This document shows positions 26,270 to 35,898 of a DNA stretch of 64,000 nt, piece by piece; position 1 is the stretch's first letter; each line of letters starts with the position of its first letter. The notes under the pieces were generated by a model that searched no databases, had not been told where the DNA came from, and was given only the letters and a program-made list of their open reading frames with translations. The position numbers and the translations under genes are program-made. Source of the DNA: WHSW01 sp963821345 (GTDB lineage: Bacteria; Actinomycetota; Thermoleophilia; Solirubrobacterales; 70-9); assembly GCA_963821345.1 (NCBI GenBank), contig CAWGDM010000009.1, positions 27,508-91,507 on the forward strand. Direction: 5' to 3'.

Positions 26270-27153
26270 GCGAGATCAAGCCCCCCCAGGCAGTCGTCGA
26301 CGTCTACCGCGATCTTCGTGATCGCCATCTGCTGCTGCCGGCGATCGCGCTGCTGGTCGGGCTGGTGGCGGTGCCGATGCTGCTCAAGGGCTCCGACGAG
26401 CCGGTGCCGCCGCCGGTCCCGGTTGCCGCGGCGCCCGCGTCGGACTCCCAGCTGAGCGCCGCGGTGCTCGCCGACGACTCGGTCAGCGTCCGCAACTACC
26501 GCAAGCGGCTCGCCGCGCTGAAGAGCAAGAACCCGTTCCGCGAGGTGTTCAAGGCGCCGCCCGCGCCGTCCGATGACGCCGCCGCCAGCGCCACCTCGGG
26601 TAGCGGCGCCGCGACCTCGACCTCCCCGAGTTCGAGTTCCTCCAGTGCCTCCAGTTCCTCAACGGGCGGGGCCTATCCGACCGAGACCGGTACCGCCAGC
26701 GACCCGACGACGTCCGGCGGCGAGACCACGACCACCGACGAGAACGGCGGCAACGGCAACGGCGGCAACGGCGGCAACGGCGGCAACGAGCCGTCCGGCC
26801 AGGACGTCGACGTCGTCAATCACCTGGTCACCCGCCGCGTCGACCTGACCATCGGCCTGGAGGGCGACCCGAAGCTGCGCGAGAACGTCAAGCCGATGAC
26901 CATCCTTCCCGATCCGGCCACCCCGGTCGTCGCCTACCTGGGCACCGACGAGAAGGGCAAGCGGGCCGCCTTCGTGGTCGCCAAGGAGGCGACGCTCGCC
27001 GGCGGCACGGCCGCCTGCGTCCCGGCGCCCGAGAACTGCCTTTACATCACCCTGCAGAAGAACGAGACCGCGACCCTCGATTTCGGGCCTGACGGACAGG
27101 TGTATGAACTCCGCCTGCTCGAGATCCGGGATGTCGAGCTGAAGGCCGAATAA
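26266..27153 (+). CDS. Membrane-anchored protein in the pilP position
   Basis: 295 aa, TTG start overlapping the pilO stop. One membrane segment (about residues 22-42), a short KSKNPFREVF segment like the linker that precedes the folded part of PilP, a long low-complexity Ser/Thr/Gly/Asn region (about 100-180, with a Gly-Asn repeat), and a compact beta domain at the C-terminus (about 185-295) with one Cys pair. No PilP signature is secure. PilP normally bridges PilNO to the PilQ secretin; no secretin gene is present here, as expected in a monoderm. I infer a PilP-like accessory of the alignment complex. Confidence 0.6.
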   Translation: MSEIKPPQAVVDVYRDLRDRHLLLPAIALLVGLVAVPMLLKGSDEPVPPPVPVAAAPASDSQLSAAVLADDSVSVRNYRKRLAALKSKNPFREVFKAPPAPSDDAAASATSGSGAATSTSPSSSSSSASSSSTGGAYPTETGTASDPTTSGGETTTTDENGGNGNGGNGGNGGNEPSGQDVDVVNHLVTRRVDLTIGLEGDPKLRENVKPMTILPDPATPVVAYLGTDEKGKRAAFVVAKEATLAGGTAACVPAPENCLYITLQKNETATLDFGPDGQVYELRLLEIRDVELKAE

Positions 27154-27171
27154 GCGATCAGGGAACTGATC

Positions 27172-29799
27172 GTGAGCTCGATGGTGAACGTCTCGAGAGT
27201 GCGCGGCGTCCGCTACCTGGGCGCCGCATTGGTCTGCGCCACCATGCTCGCGCAGGCGGGAGCCGCAGACGCCGCCAAGTGCACCCAGAAGGGCACCGGC
27301 GGCGTCGACGTGCTCAAGGGCACCAACAAGAAGGACGTGCTCTGCGGCAAGGGCGGCGACGACGTGATGATCGGCAAGGGCGGCAACGACGTGCTCAAGG
27401 GGGCCGCGGGCAACGACACGCTGACCGCCAAGGGCGGCAACGACACGGTCAGCGGCGGCGCCGGCGACGACACGGTCAGCGGCGGCCCTGGAAACGACAC
27501 GCTCAAGGGCGGCGGCGGGACCGATGTCTCGGGGTTCTCGGACCTGCCGTCCGCGATCCAGGTCGACCTGGCTGCGGGGACGGTCGACGGCGACGGCCAC
27601 GACAAGATTTCGACCGTCGAGAACATCGTCGGCACCGCGTTTGACGATCGCATCGACGGCGACGCCGGGCCGAACGAGCTCAGCGGCGGCGAGGGCAACG
27701 ACATGATCGTCGGCCGCCAGGGTGACGACGTGCTCAAGGGCCAGGACGGCCGCGACTCGACCACCTACGCGGCGGTCGCCAACCCGGTCGTGGCGAACCT
27801 GCGGAGCGGGACCGTCAGCGGCGACGGCAATGACGCGATCTCGGGAATCGAGAACTTGACCGGCTCGGCCTACGACGACGTGATCGAGGGCGACACCGGG
27901 GACAACACCCTCGACGCAGGGCCGGGCCGCGACACGCTCTCGTTCGCCGGGGCGCCCGCCGGTGTGGTCGCCGACATCGGCGATGGCGGGGTCGACGCCG
28001 ACGGCGACGACAGCGTGCAAGGCTTCGAGGACCTGATCGGCTCGGCCCACGACGATCGGCTCGTCGGCGGCCCGGGAGCCAACTCGATCAGTGGCGGGCC
28101 GGGTGCGGACGTCCTGATCGGGCTCGGCGGCAACGACCATCTCGACGGCCAGGATGGGGTTGACAAGGCGGCCTACGCCTACTCGAGCACGCCGATCGTC
28201 GCCGACCTGCGCGCCAGGACCGTAACCGGCGAAGGCAACGACACGCTCGACTCGGTCGAGAACGTGACCGGGTCCCCGCAGAGCGACACCTTCGCCGGGG
28301 ATGCCGGCAACAACGTGTTCGACGGCGCCGAGGGTGCCGACACGATCAGTTTCGCCGCCTCGCCCGCGCTGGTGATCGCCGACCTCGGCTCCGGGGTCAG
28401 CACCGGCGACGGTTCGGACACCCTGCTTGGGATCGAGAACGCGCTCGGCTCGACTCATGCCGATTCGATCATCGGCTCCGACATCAGCAACTCGATCGCC
28501 GGCGGCCCGGGCGCCGACACGCTGGTCGGAGACGAGGGCAACGACCACATCTTCGGCGAGGACGGAGACGACGGCCTCTACGGCGGCAACGACGACGACG
28601 AGATCTCGGGCGCCGCCGGCGACGACCATCTGGACGGCGGCGTCGGCGTCAACGACTGCGACGGCGGCAGCGGCAACAACAGCTTCGCCGGCAACTGCGA
28701 CGGCGACCCGCCGGCGCTGCCCGCCTTCTCGCTCAGCCCGAGCAGCGTCGATACCTCGGGCACGTCGCGGACAATCGACTTCACGCTCACCGCGACCGAC
28801 GCCTCGGCCGGCGTCGACCCCGTCGCCTCGCAGGTGATCGTCCACGCCCCCGCCGGCTCCCCGACCTTCAGCGATGACCTTCAGCTGACCTCGGGCGACA
28901 AGGTGAACGGCACCTATTCGGCCTCGATCCAGCTCCCGCGCTACTCGGCACAGGGCTTCTGGACGGTCGACGTGAAGCTGGCCGACCAGGCCGGCAACGA
29001 GATCACCCTGACCAGCGCCCAGCTACAGAGCGCCGGGCTCGCCTATAGGTTCCAGCAGACCGGTGCCGGCGACACCGCGGCGCCGATCCTGGGCGCCGGT
29101 ACCTTCGTCACCTCGCCGACCGCGATCGACACCGCGGGCGCCTCGCGGGTCGTGAACTTCGACTTCGACGCCACCGACGACCTCGCCGGAGTCGACCTCA
29201 GCGCGTCGAGCGTCACGGTGACCGGGCCGACCGGGGCCAGCTTCCAGTCGACCCTTCAGCTGGTTGGCGGCAGTCCGGTCAACGGCAGCTTCCATGCCCA
29301 GGTGACGATCCCGCAATATTCGGCGCCGGGGACGTGGACGGTCGAGCTACTGCTGGTCGACGGCGCGTCGAACCAGGTCCTGCTCGAGCCGGCGCAGCTG
29401 AGCGGCAACTTCACCCAGACGGGCAACGGTGACACCACGGCGCCCACCCTGAGCGCCTTCACGGCCAGCCCGCTGCTGATCAACACCGCGGAGGTCGACC
29501 AGGTGGTCGACATCACGCTCGACGCGACCGACGACCTCTCCGGGGTCGATCCCGCGAGCTCGAAGGTGGTCGCGATCGACCCGATCAACCAACCGCGTGG
29601 GGAGTCGCCGCTCATTCACACCACCGGCAACTCGTACACCGCCAGCATCACCGTTCCCCAGGGCTCGGCGACCGGGAGCTGGAAGCTCCAGGTCGAGCTC
29701 GTCGACGCCGTCGGCAACGTCCGGGTGATCACCAGCAGCCAGCTGATCGCCGCCGGCTTCCCCGGCACCTTCCAGAACGTCGCCCCCACGGGCACCTGA
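27172..29799 (+). CDS. Large secreted RTX-type calcium-binding protein with tandem Ig-like domains
   Basis: 875 aa. Signal peptide (ends AADA|AKC). Residues about 40-510 hold many nonapeptide repeats of the GGxGxDxxx kind (for example GGKGNDVLKG, GGAGDDTVSG), which bind Ca2+ in a parallel beta roll, interrupted by longer spacer units with the recurring phrase VENIVGTAFDD/IENLTGSAYDD. Residues about 520-870 are three tandem units of about 110 aa, each with a TDDLAGVD/TDDLSGVD-type motif. No type I secretion signal or ABC exporter is nearby, so Sec export is likely. Start may be GTG 27172 or ATG 27181. It lies 18 nt after the pilP-position gene, which makes it a candidate pilus-linked adhesin. 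Confidence 0.78.
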   Translation: MSSMVNVSRVRGVRYLGAALVCATMLAQAGAADAAKCTQKGTGGVDVLKGTNKKDVLCGKGGDDVMIGKGGNDVLKGAAGNDTLTAKGGNDTVSGGAGDDTVSGGPGNDTLKGGGGTDVSGFSDLPSAIQVDLAAGTVDGDGHDKISTVENIVGTAFDDRIDGDAGPNELSGGEGNDMIVGRQGDDVLKGQDGRDSTTYAAVANPVVANLRSGTVSGDGNDAISGIENLTGSAYDDVIEGDTGDNTLDAGPGRDTLSFAGAPAGVVADIGDGGVDADGDDSVQGFEDLIGSAHDDRLVGGPGANSISGGPGADVLIGLGGNDHLDGQDGVDKAAYAYSSTPIVADLRARTVTGEGNDTLDSVENVTGSPQSDTFAGDAGNNVFDGAEGADTISFAASPALVIADLGSGVSTGDGSDTLLGIENALGSTHADSIIGSDISNSIAGGPGADTLVGDEGNDHIFGEDGDDGLYGGNDDDEISGAAGDDHLDGGVGVNDCDGGSGNNSFAGNCDGDPPALPAFSLSPSSVDTSGTSRTIDFTLTATDASAGVDPVASQVIVHAPAGSPTFSDDLQLTSGDKVNGTYSASIQLPRYSAQGFWTVDVKLADQAGNEITLTSAQLQSAGLAYRFQQTGAGDTAAPILGAGTFVTSPTAIDTAGASRVVNFDFDATDDLAGVDLSASSVTVTGPTGASFQSTLQLVGGSPVNGSFHAQVTIPQYSAPGTWTVELLLVDGASNQVLLEPAQLSGNFTQTGNGDTTAPTLSAFTASPLLINTAEVDQVVDITLDATDDLSGVDPASSKVVAIDPINQPRGESPLIHTTGNSYTASITVPQGSATGSWKLQVELVDAVGNVRVITSSQLIAAGFPGTFQNVAPTGT

Positions 29800-29859
29800 C
29801 CGGGCGCCGCACGGCGCCGCCCATCAGGCCACGGTCCGGCCTCTAAATTAGGCGGCCGG

Positions 29860-31026
29860 ATGACCGCCTTTCGCTTCACCACCGCGGGCGAATCGCACGG
29901 GCCCGGGCTCGTCGCGATCGTCGAGGGGCTGCCCGCCGGGCTCGAGCTCGACCGCGGGCGGATCGACGCCGACATGGCCCGCCGGCAGCTCGGACACGGC
30001 CGCGGCGGCCGGATGAAGATCGAGTCGGACTCGGTCGAGGTGCGATCGGGGATCCGCCATGGCCGCACGCTCGGCAGCCCGGTGGCGTTGCTGGTCGCCA
30101 ACCGCGACTACGCCAACTGGGAAGAGCGGATGAACCCCTGGCCTGTGGACGCGGAGGTCGAGGAGTCGCACCTGCCCCGCCCGGGGCACGCCGACCTGGT
30201 CGGCTCGCAGAAGTACGGCCACCGCGACGTCCGCAACGTGCTCGAGCGCGCCTCGGCGCGCGAGACCGCCGCCCGGGTGGCGGCCGGGTCGATCGCGAAG
30301 GAGTTCCTGCGCGCGCTCGGGGTCTCGGTCCACAGCCACGTGCTGCGGATCGCCTCGGTCGCCGCCCCCGAGCGCGGCGAGCTCACTCCCGAGGACTTCG
30401 CCGAGGTCGACGAGTCGCCCGTGCGCTGCCTCGACCCCGAGACCGAGAAGCTGATGGTCGAGGAGATCAACCGGCTGCGGAAGGCGAACGAGAGCCTCGG
30501 CGGGGTCTTCGAGGTGCGCGCCTTCGGTTTGCTCCCGGGGCTTGGCTCGTACGTCTCCTGGGACGCGCGGCTCGACGGCCGCCTCGCCCACGCGATCGTC
30601 TCGATCCAGGCGGTCAAGGGCGTCTCGGTCGGCGAGGCGTGGGAGGTCGCGGCGAGCCCCGGATCGGAGTCGCACGACGAGATCCTCTGGTCGGAGGGGC
30701 GCGGCTATCACCGCGAGACCAACCGCGCGGGCGGGGTCGAGGGCGGGATGTCGAACGGCGAGCCGCTCGTCGTCCGCGGCGCCCTGAAGCCGATCTCGAC
30801 CCTGACCAAGCCGCTGCGCTCGGTGGACACCGAGACGAAGCAGCCGGCGCAGGCGATGCGCGAGCGCACCGACTCGACCGTGGTCCCGGCGGCGGGCGTC
30901 GTCGCCGAGGCGATGGTCGCCCTGGTCCTGGCCGGGTGCTACCGCGAGAAGTTCGGCGGCGACCACATCGATGACGTTCTCGCCGCCGTCGAGGCGTACC
31001 GGGAGCGGATCGATTGGCGGCGCTGA
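29860..31026 (+). CDS. aroC: Chorismate synthase
   Basis: Converts EPSP to chorismate using reduced FMN. 388 aa, with FTTAGESHGPG at the N-terminus, RRQLGHGRGGRM, the RPGHADLVGSQKYGHRDVRNVLERASARETAARVAAG core, and ETKQPAQAMRERTDSTVVPAAGVVAE near the C-terminus. TAAATT at 29844-29849 lies ten bases before the ATG, so the transcript is probably leaderless. First gene of an aroC, aroK-aroB, aroQ, pepP run joined by overlapping start/stop codons. Confidence 0.97.
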   Translation: MTAFRFTTAGESHGPGLVAIVEGLPAGLELDRGRIDADMARRQLGHGRGGRMKIESDSVEVRSGIRHGRTLGSPVALLVANRDYANWEERMNPWPVDAEVEESHLPRPGHADLVGSQKYGHRDVRNVLERASARETAARVAAGSIAKEFLRALGVSVHSHVLRIASVAAPERGELTPEDFAEVDESPVRCLDPETEKLMVEEINRLRKANESLGGVFEVRAFGLLPGLGSYVSWDARLDGRLAHAIVSIQAVKGVSVGEAWEVAASPGSESHDEILWSEGRGYHRETNRAGGVEGGMSNGEPLVVRGALKPISTLTKPLRSVDTETKQPAQAMRERTDSTVVPAAGVVAEAMVALVLAGCYREKFGGDHIDDVLAAVEAYRERIDWRR

Positions 31027-32560
31027 CGGCGGTTCCGCGCGACAGCGACAGCTCCCTCGTCTTCATCGGATTCATGGGAGCCGGCAAGTCCCGTGCCCTG
31101 CGGGCCGCGCGCGCCGCGGGGATCGAGGGCCTGGACTCCGACCAGCTGCTCGAGTCGGAGCTCGGGATGCCGATCGACGAGTTCTTCGCTGCTCACGGCG
31201 AGGCGGAGTTCCGCGCCCGCGAGGAGGCGCTGGTCAGCGGCCTGCTGGAGCGCGCCAGGGGCGCGGCGATCGCGCTCGGCGGCGGCAGCGTGCTCTCCGA
31301 GCGGGTGCGCGACGCGCTCGACGGCCACGTGGTCGTCTGGCTGGAGACCGATCCGGCGACCTCGTGGGAGCGAATCGGGGGCCGCCGGCCGCTGGCCCGC
31401 GACCGCGAGACCTTCGACCGCCTGTTCGCCGAGCGCGCGCCGCTGTACGAGTCGCTGGCCGCGGCGATCGTGCCGGGTCGCGACGACGCCCCGGCCCGCG
31501 CGATCGAGGCGCTGCGGGCGCTGCCCGCCGAGACCCGGATGGCGTGGGCGACCAGTGCCTCGGGCGACTACCCGGTCTATGTCGGCCAGGGCCTCGTCGG
31601 CAGCGGCTTCTGGCCGCTCGAGGGCGAGCGCTTCCTGATCACCGACACGGCGGTCGGCGGGCTCTACGGCGAGGCGCTCGGAACGGTCGCCGGGACGGTC
31701 GAGGTCGAGCCCGGCGAGCCCGCGAAGAGCCTGGCCGAGGTCGAGCGGGTGCTGCGCGAGCTGACCGCGCTCGGCGCAACCCGCGCCGACCACGTCGCGG
31801 CGCTCGGTGGCGGCGTCGTCGGCGACCTGGCCGGGTTCTGCGCCGCCGTCTACCAGCGCGGCGTCCCGGTGGTCCAGGTCCCGACCACGCTCGTCGCCCA
31901 GGTCGACTCCGCCTACGGCGGCAAGACCGGCGTCGACCTGCCCGAGGCCAAGAACTACGTCGGTGCCTACCACCTGCCGGCGGCGGTGCTGACCGACCCC
32001 GGCGTCCTCAGCACGCTGCCCGCGGCGCGAGCTCGCCGCCGGGTTCGCCGGAGGTGCTGAAGACCGGCCTGATCGCCGGCGGCGAGCTGTGGGAGCGGGT
32101 GCGGTCACTCGACGCGCTGAACCCCGGGGCGCTGGGCGAGATCATCTTCGCCTGCGCGCGCACGAAGCTCGCCGTGGTCGCCGCGGATGAGCGCGACGCC
32201 GGCGGGCGCCAGGCGCTCAACCTGGGGCACACGGTCGGCCACGCGATCGAGTCGGCCTCGGGATACCGGCGTTACCGGCACGGCGAGGCCGTCGGCCTCG
32301 GCCTGCTCGCGGCCCTGGAGCTCTCCGACGCGCCCGAGCTTCGCGCCGAGGTCGCCACGTCGCTCGACCGCCATGGCCTGCCGACCACCCTCGACGGATC
32401 GATCGATCCGGCCGCGATCCTGGAGGCGATCGGCCGCGACAAGAAGCGGACCGCCGCCGGGGTCGGGTGCGTGCTCTGCCCGCGACCGGGCGAGGTGACG
32501 ACCGGCGAACTGGTCGACCCGGGTAGGGTCAGCGACGCCGTGGAGAGGCTGCGCGGGTGA
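31014..32560 (+). CDS. aroKB: Bifunctional shikimate kinase / 3-dehydroquinate synthase (AroK-AroB fusion), frameshifted
   Basis: The N-terminal shikimate kinase (about residues 14-170: FMGAGKS P-loop, GLDSD, GGGSVLSE, RPLARD lid) is followed by dehydroquinate synthase (LGGGVVGDLAGFCAAVYQRG, QVPTTLVAQVDSAYGGKTGVDLP, later NLGHTVGHAIE and RHGEAVGLGL). Two single-G insertions break the frame: one of G32024/G32025 and one of G32050/C32049-G51. Removing both restores TLPARELAAGFAEVLKTGL, the expected family sequence. TTG start overlaps aroC. Each domain is a full-length homologue, so the fusion itself looks genuine. Confidence 0.88.
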
Positions 32561-33006
32561 CGACATCGCACAATCGGATCGAGGTCCTGCACGGGGTCAA
32601 CCTCGACGCGCTCGGACGCCGCGACCCGGAGCACTACGGGACGATGAGCCTGCGCGAGCTGGAGACCCAGGTGAAGCGGTTCGGACGCGAGCTCGATCTC
32701 GAGATCTCGTTCTTTCAGACCAACAGCGAGGGCGAGTACGTCGAGCGCCTGCACCGGCTGCCCGAGGTCGCCGACGGGGCGCTGCTCAACCCGGGTGCCT
32801 GGACCCACTACAGCTGGGCGATCCGCGATGCGCTCGAGATCGCCGGGCTGCCCGCGGTCGAGGTTCACCTCTCCGACGTCTCCAGCCGCGAGCCGTGGCG
32901 CCGCCAGTCCGTCCTCGACGGCCTGGTCGTGGCGGCGATTGCCGGCAAGGGGCCCGACGGCTACCGCGAGGCGCTAGAGCGGCTGAAGGAGCGACTCAGG
33001 GCGTGA
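32557..33006 (+). CDS. aroQ: Type II 3-dehydroquinate dehydratase
   Basis: 149 aa. Type II dehydroquinase interconverting 3-dehydroquinate and 3-dehydroshikimate. The family's GPNLNLLGxRxPxxYG appears as HGVNLDALGRRDPEHYG, with the catalytic Tyr retained. FQTNSEGE, LLNPGAWTHYSWAIRDAL and VEVHLSDVSSRE follow in the usual order. GTG start overlaps the aroKB stop, and its own stop overlaps pepP (GTGA). Confidence 0.92.
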   Translation: MTTSHNRIEVLHGVNLDALGRRDPEHYGTMSLRELETQVKRFGRELDLEISFFQTNSEGEYVERLHRLPEVADGALLNPGAWTHYSWAIRDALEIAGLPAVEVHLSDVSSREPWRRQSVLDGLVVAAIAGKGPDGYREALERLKERLRA

Positions 33007-34100
33007 GCGCCGAGCGCGCCGACCGGCTGGCGGCCCTGGTCGCCGAGGAGGGTCTGGACCAGCTGATCGTCGGCGATCTGGTGCGGCCGGGCGACTCGGG
33101 GGCCGACGCGATCGCCAACGCTCGTTGGCTGACCGGGTTCACCGGCACCAGCGCCCTGATCGTGATCGGTCCCGAGGTCCGCACCTTCGTCACCGACTTC
33201 CGTTACACCGAGCGCGCCGAGGACGAGGTCGGCGACGCGTTCGAGCGGGTAACCGCCGAGGGGCGGCTGATCCCCGAGTTCGCCGCGCTGCTCTCCGGTC
33301 GGGTGGGCTTCGACGACGCCGCGACCAGCGTCGCCCAGTTCGAGAAGCTGAAGGGCGAGCTGCCGGACGGGGTCGAGCTGGTCGCCAGCGGCGGCCTGGT
33401 CGAGCGCCTGCGACGGCGCAAGGACCCGGCCGAGGTCGACGCGATCGCCGAGGCGGCCCGGATCACCGACGACGCTTACGAGACGGTCCTCGCCCAGGGC
33501 CTCGCCGGGCGGACCGAGATCGAGGTCGCCGGCGCCGCCCACGCCCGGATCCGCGAGCTCGGCGCCGAGCCATCGTTCGCGGCGATCGTCGCCGCCGGAC
33601 CCAACGGCGCCCTGCCGCACGCCGAGCCCTCCGCGCGGGTGATCGGCGAGGGCGAGCTGGTCGTCTGGGACATGGGCGCCAAGGTCGACGGCTACTGCTC
33701 CGACTGCACCCGGACCTTCGCCGTCGGCGAACCTAGCGATGCGGCGCGCGAGGTCTACGAGCTGGTCCGCGCCGCGCAGGCGGCCGGCCTCGAAGCGGCC
33801 CGCGCCGGGGTCGGCGGCGAGGACGCCGACGAGGCGGCCCGCGCCGTGATCCGCGAGGGGGGCCACGAGGAGCGATTCGGCCATGGTCTCGGCCACGGCG
33901 TCGGCCTGGAGGTGCACGAGGCGCCGCGGCTGGGCAAGCGCTCCGACGACGTGCTCGAGGCCGGCGACGTGGTCACGGTCGAGCCCGGCGTCTACGTCCC
34001 CGGCGAGCTCGGGGTCCGGATCGAGGACCTGGTCGTGGTCGGCGAGGAAGGGCCCCGCAACCTGAGCTCACTCGGCAAGCAGCTGCGCGTCGTAGATTGA
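33003..34100 (+). CDS. pepP: Xaa-Pro aminopeptidase (M24 family)
   Basis: 365 aa. N-terminal creatinase-like domain (to about residue 130), then the pita-bread M24 domain. Metal ligands are visible: VWDMGAKVDGYCSDCTRTF (two Asp), HGLGHGVGLEVHE (His), VTVEPGVY (Glu) and VRIEDLV (Glu). The GTG at 33003 overlaps the aroQ stop. In many bacteria this gene sits between aroQ and efp, as in this window apart from three inserted genes. Confidence 0.93.
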   Translation: MSAERADRLAALVAEEGLDQLIVGDLVRPGDSGADAIANARWLTGFTGTSALIVIGPEVRTFVTDFRYTERAEDEVGDAFERVTAEGRLIPEFAALLSGRVGFDDAATSVAQFEKLKGELPDGVELVASGGLVERLRRRKDPAEVDAIAEAARITDDAYETVLAQGLAGRTEIEVAGAAHARIRELGAEPSFAAIVAAGPNGALPHAEPSARVIGEGELVVWDMGAKVDGYCSDCTRTFAVGEPSDAAREVYELVRAAQAAGLEAARAGVGGEDADEAARAVIREGGHEERFGHGLGHGVGLEVHEAPRLGKRSDDVLEAGDVVTVEPGVYVPGELGVRIEDLVVVGEEGPRNLSSLGKQLRVVD

Positions 34101-34132
34101 CGGGCGGCGATTCACGACCCGAGAGGAGAACC

Positions 34133-34765
34133 ATGGCGATCAGAGTCGAGTCGGACAGCATCACCCACGGCGAGCGCGTCCCCGACGCGCACTCGTTCGG
34201 CGTCCCCGACGGCGCCGGCAGGGCCGCGGCCGAGGGCGGCAACCGCAGCCCGCATCTGCGCTGGTCGGGCCACCCGGAGGGCACCGAGTCGTTCGCGGTG
34301 ATCGTCTACGACCCTGACGTCCCGGCCGATTTCTCCGACGCCAACCAGGAGGACAGGACGATCGCCGAGGACGCGCCGCGCGCCGACTTCTCGCACTGGC
34401 TGCTGGTCGACATCGCACCCGACGTCACCGAGCTGCCCGAGGGCGCCGGCTCGCAGGGGATCGTCGCGGGCGGCAAGCCGACCGGGGCCACCGAGCACGG
34501 GGTCACCGGCTCGACCTCCTACACGGACGTGTTCGAGGGCGATCCCGACATGGGCGGCACCTACGGCGGCTACGACGGTCCGTTCCCGCCGTTCAACGAC
34601 GAGCGCCTGCACCACTACCACTACGTGGTCTACGCCCTCGACGTCCCCAGCCTCGGGCTCGAGGGCGACTTCAGGCTCGACGACGTCCGCGGGGCGATCG
34701 AAGGGCATGTGCTCGACGAGGGCGAGCTGGTCGCCACCTACACGCTCAACGAGGAACTGCTCTAG
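34133..34765 (+). CDS. PEBP-family protein (YbhB/YbcL, Raf-kinase-inhibitor-like)
   Basis: 210 aa. Phosphatidylethanolamine-binding-protein fold: GNRSPHLRWSGHPEGTESFAVIVYDPDVP, HWLLVDI, and a C-terminal HHYHYVVYALDVPSLGL block. GAGGAGA lies seven bases upstream of the ATG, so this start is good. Bacterial members have no settled role. It is convergent with the M42 peptidase gene, only 8 nt apart. Confidence 0.88.
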   Translation: MAIRVESDSITHGERVPDAHSFGVPDGAGRAAAEGGNRSPHLRWSGHPEGTESFAVIVYDPDVPADFSDANQEDRTIAEDAPRADFSHWLLVDIAPDVTELPEGAGSQGIVAGGKPTGATEHGVTGSTSYTDVFEGDPDMGGTYGGYDGPFPPFNDERLHHYHYVVYALDVPSLGLEGDFRLDDVRGAIEGHVLDEGELVATYTLNEELL

Positions 34766-34773
34766 GGACCGGC

Positions 34774-35830
34774 TCAGCGCGCGAGGTCGACGTCGGCCTC
34801 GATCGAGGCGGCGAAGGCGACCAGCAGCCGGATCGCCGCCTCGACGTCGTCGAGGTCGACGAGCTCGACCGGCGAGTGCATGTAGCGCAGCGGGATCGAG
34901 ACCAGCCCGGTCGGGATCCCAGCGCGCGAGATCTGGTACGCGTCGGCGTCGGTGCCGGTCCAGCGGCCCGAGGCCTCGATCGTGTGCTCGATGCCCTCGC
35001 GCTCGGCGGTCTCGGCAAGCAGCTCGAAGACCTTCGGCGACAGGGTCGCGCCGCGGCCGATCACCGGGCCGGAGCCGAGGTGATGCGAGCCCGCCTGCTT
35101 CTCCTCGATCCCGGGGGCGTCGGTCGCGTGGGTGACGTCGACGACGATCGCGATCGTCGGCTCGAGCATGTAGGCCGAGGTGCGAGCGCCGTTGACGCCG
35201 ATCTCCTCCTGGACCGCGGCGACGCCGGCGACCGAGGCGGTCAGGCCGCCGCGCTCGTGGCAGCGGCGCGCGACCTCGAGCGCGACGTAGGAGCCGAGTC
35301 GGTTGTCCATCGAGCGCGAGACCAGCCGCTCGCCGGCGAGCGCCACCGGCTCGGCGGCGATCACCACGGGGTCGCCGACCCGCAGCAAGCTCAGCGCCTC
35401 GTCGCGGTCGGCCGCGCCGACGTCGATGTGCAGGCCCTCGAGCTCGACCGGCTTCTTCTTCTGTTCGTCCTTCAGCAGGTGGACCGGCTTGCGCCCGACG
35501 ACGCCGGGCACCGCGCCGTCGCGGGCCTGGACCTCGACCCGCTGGCCGACCAGGATCTGGGCGTCCCAGCCGCCAATCGGGGTGAACCAGGCAAAGCCCT
35601 GCTCGTCGACGTGGGTGATCGCCAGCCCGATCTCGTCGATGTGGCCGACGATCGCCACCAGCGGGCCGCCTTCGGCGCCCGGGACGCGGGCGATCGAGGA
35701 GCCGATCTTGTCGATCTCGAGCTCGGCGAACGCCCGCCGCGTCGCGCCAGACCGCCGCCGCCGGGCCCTCGTAGCCCGACGGGGACGGGGCGCGCAGCAG
35801 CCGCCCGAGTAGGTCTGGAACTTCCGCCAC
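34774..35830 (-). CDS. M42-family metalloaminopeptidase, frameshifted near the N-terminus
   Basis: About 350 aa. Dinuclear-metal aminopeptidase of the FrvX/endoglucanase-like M42 family: GHIDEIG, MDNRLGSYVALE, AAVQEEIGVNGA, DVTHATD and DADAYQISRAGIPTG are all present in order. The N-terminus VAEVPDLLGRLLRAPSPSGYEG (GTG at 35830) lies in another frame. One extra C among 35733-35735 separates it from AFAELEIDKIGSSIARVPG. Without that base the gene is full length. Confidence 0.85.
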
Positions 35831-35898
35831 CAGTGCAACCCTAGCCGCCGCCGCGGTTTCGAATCGGCTCCCGGCCGCGACGGTGGGAGACTCTGGCC

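Noticed and set aside
27280..28720. CRISPR-like or satellite DNA repeats
   Set aside because: The periodicity is 27 nt within one reading frame and encodes GGxGxDxxx calcium-binding nonapeptides.
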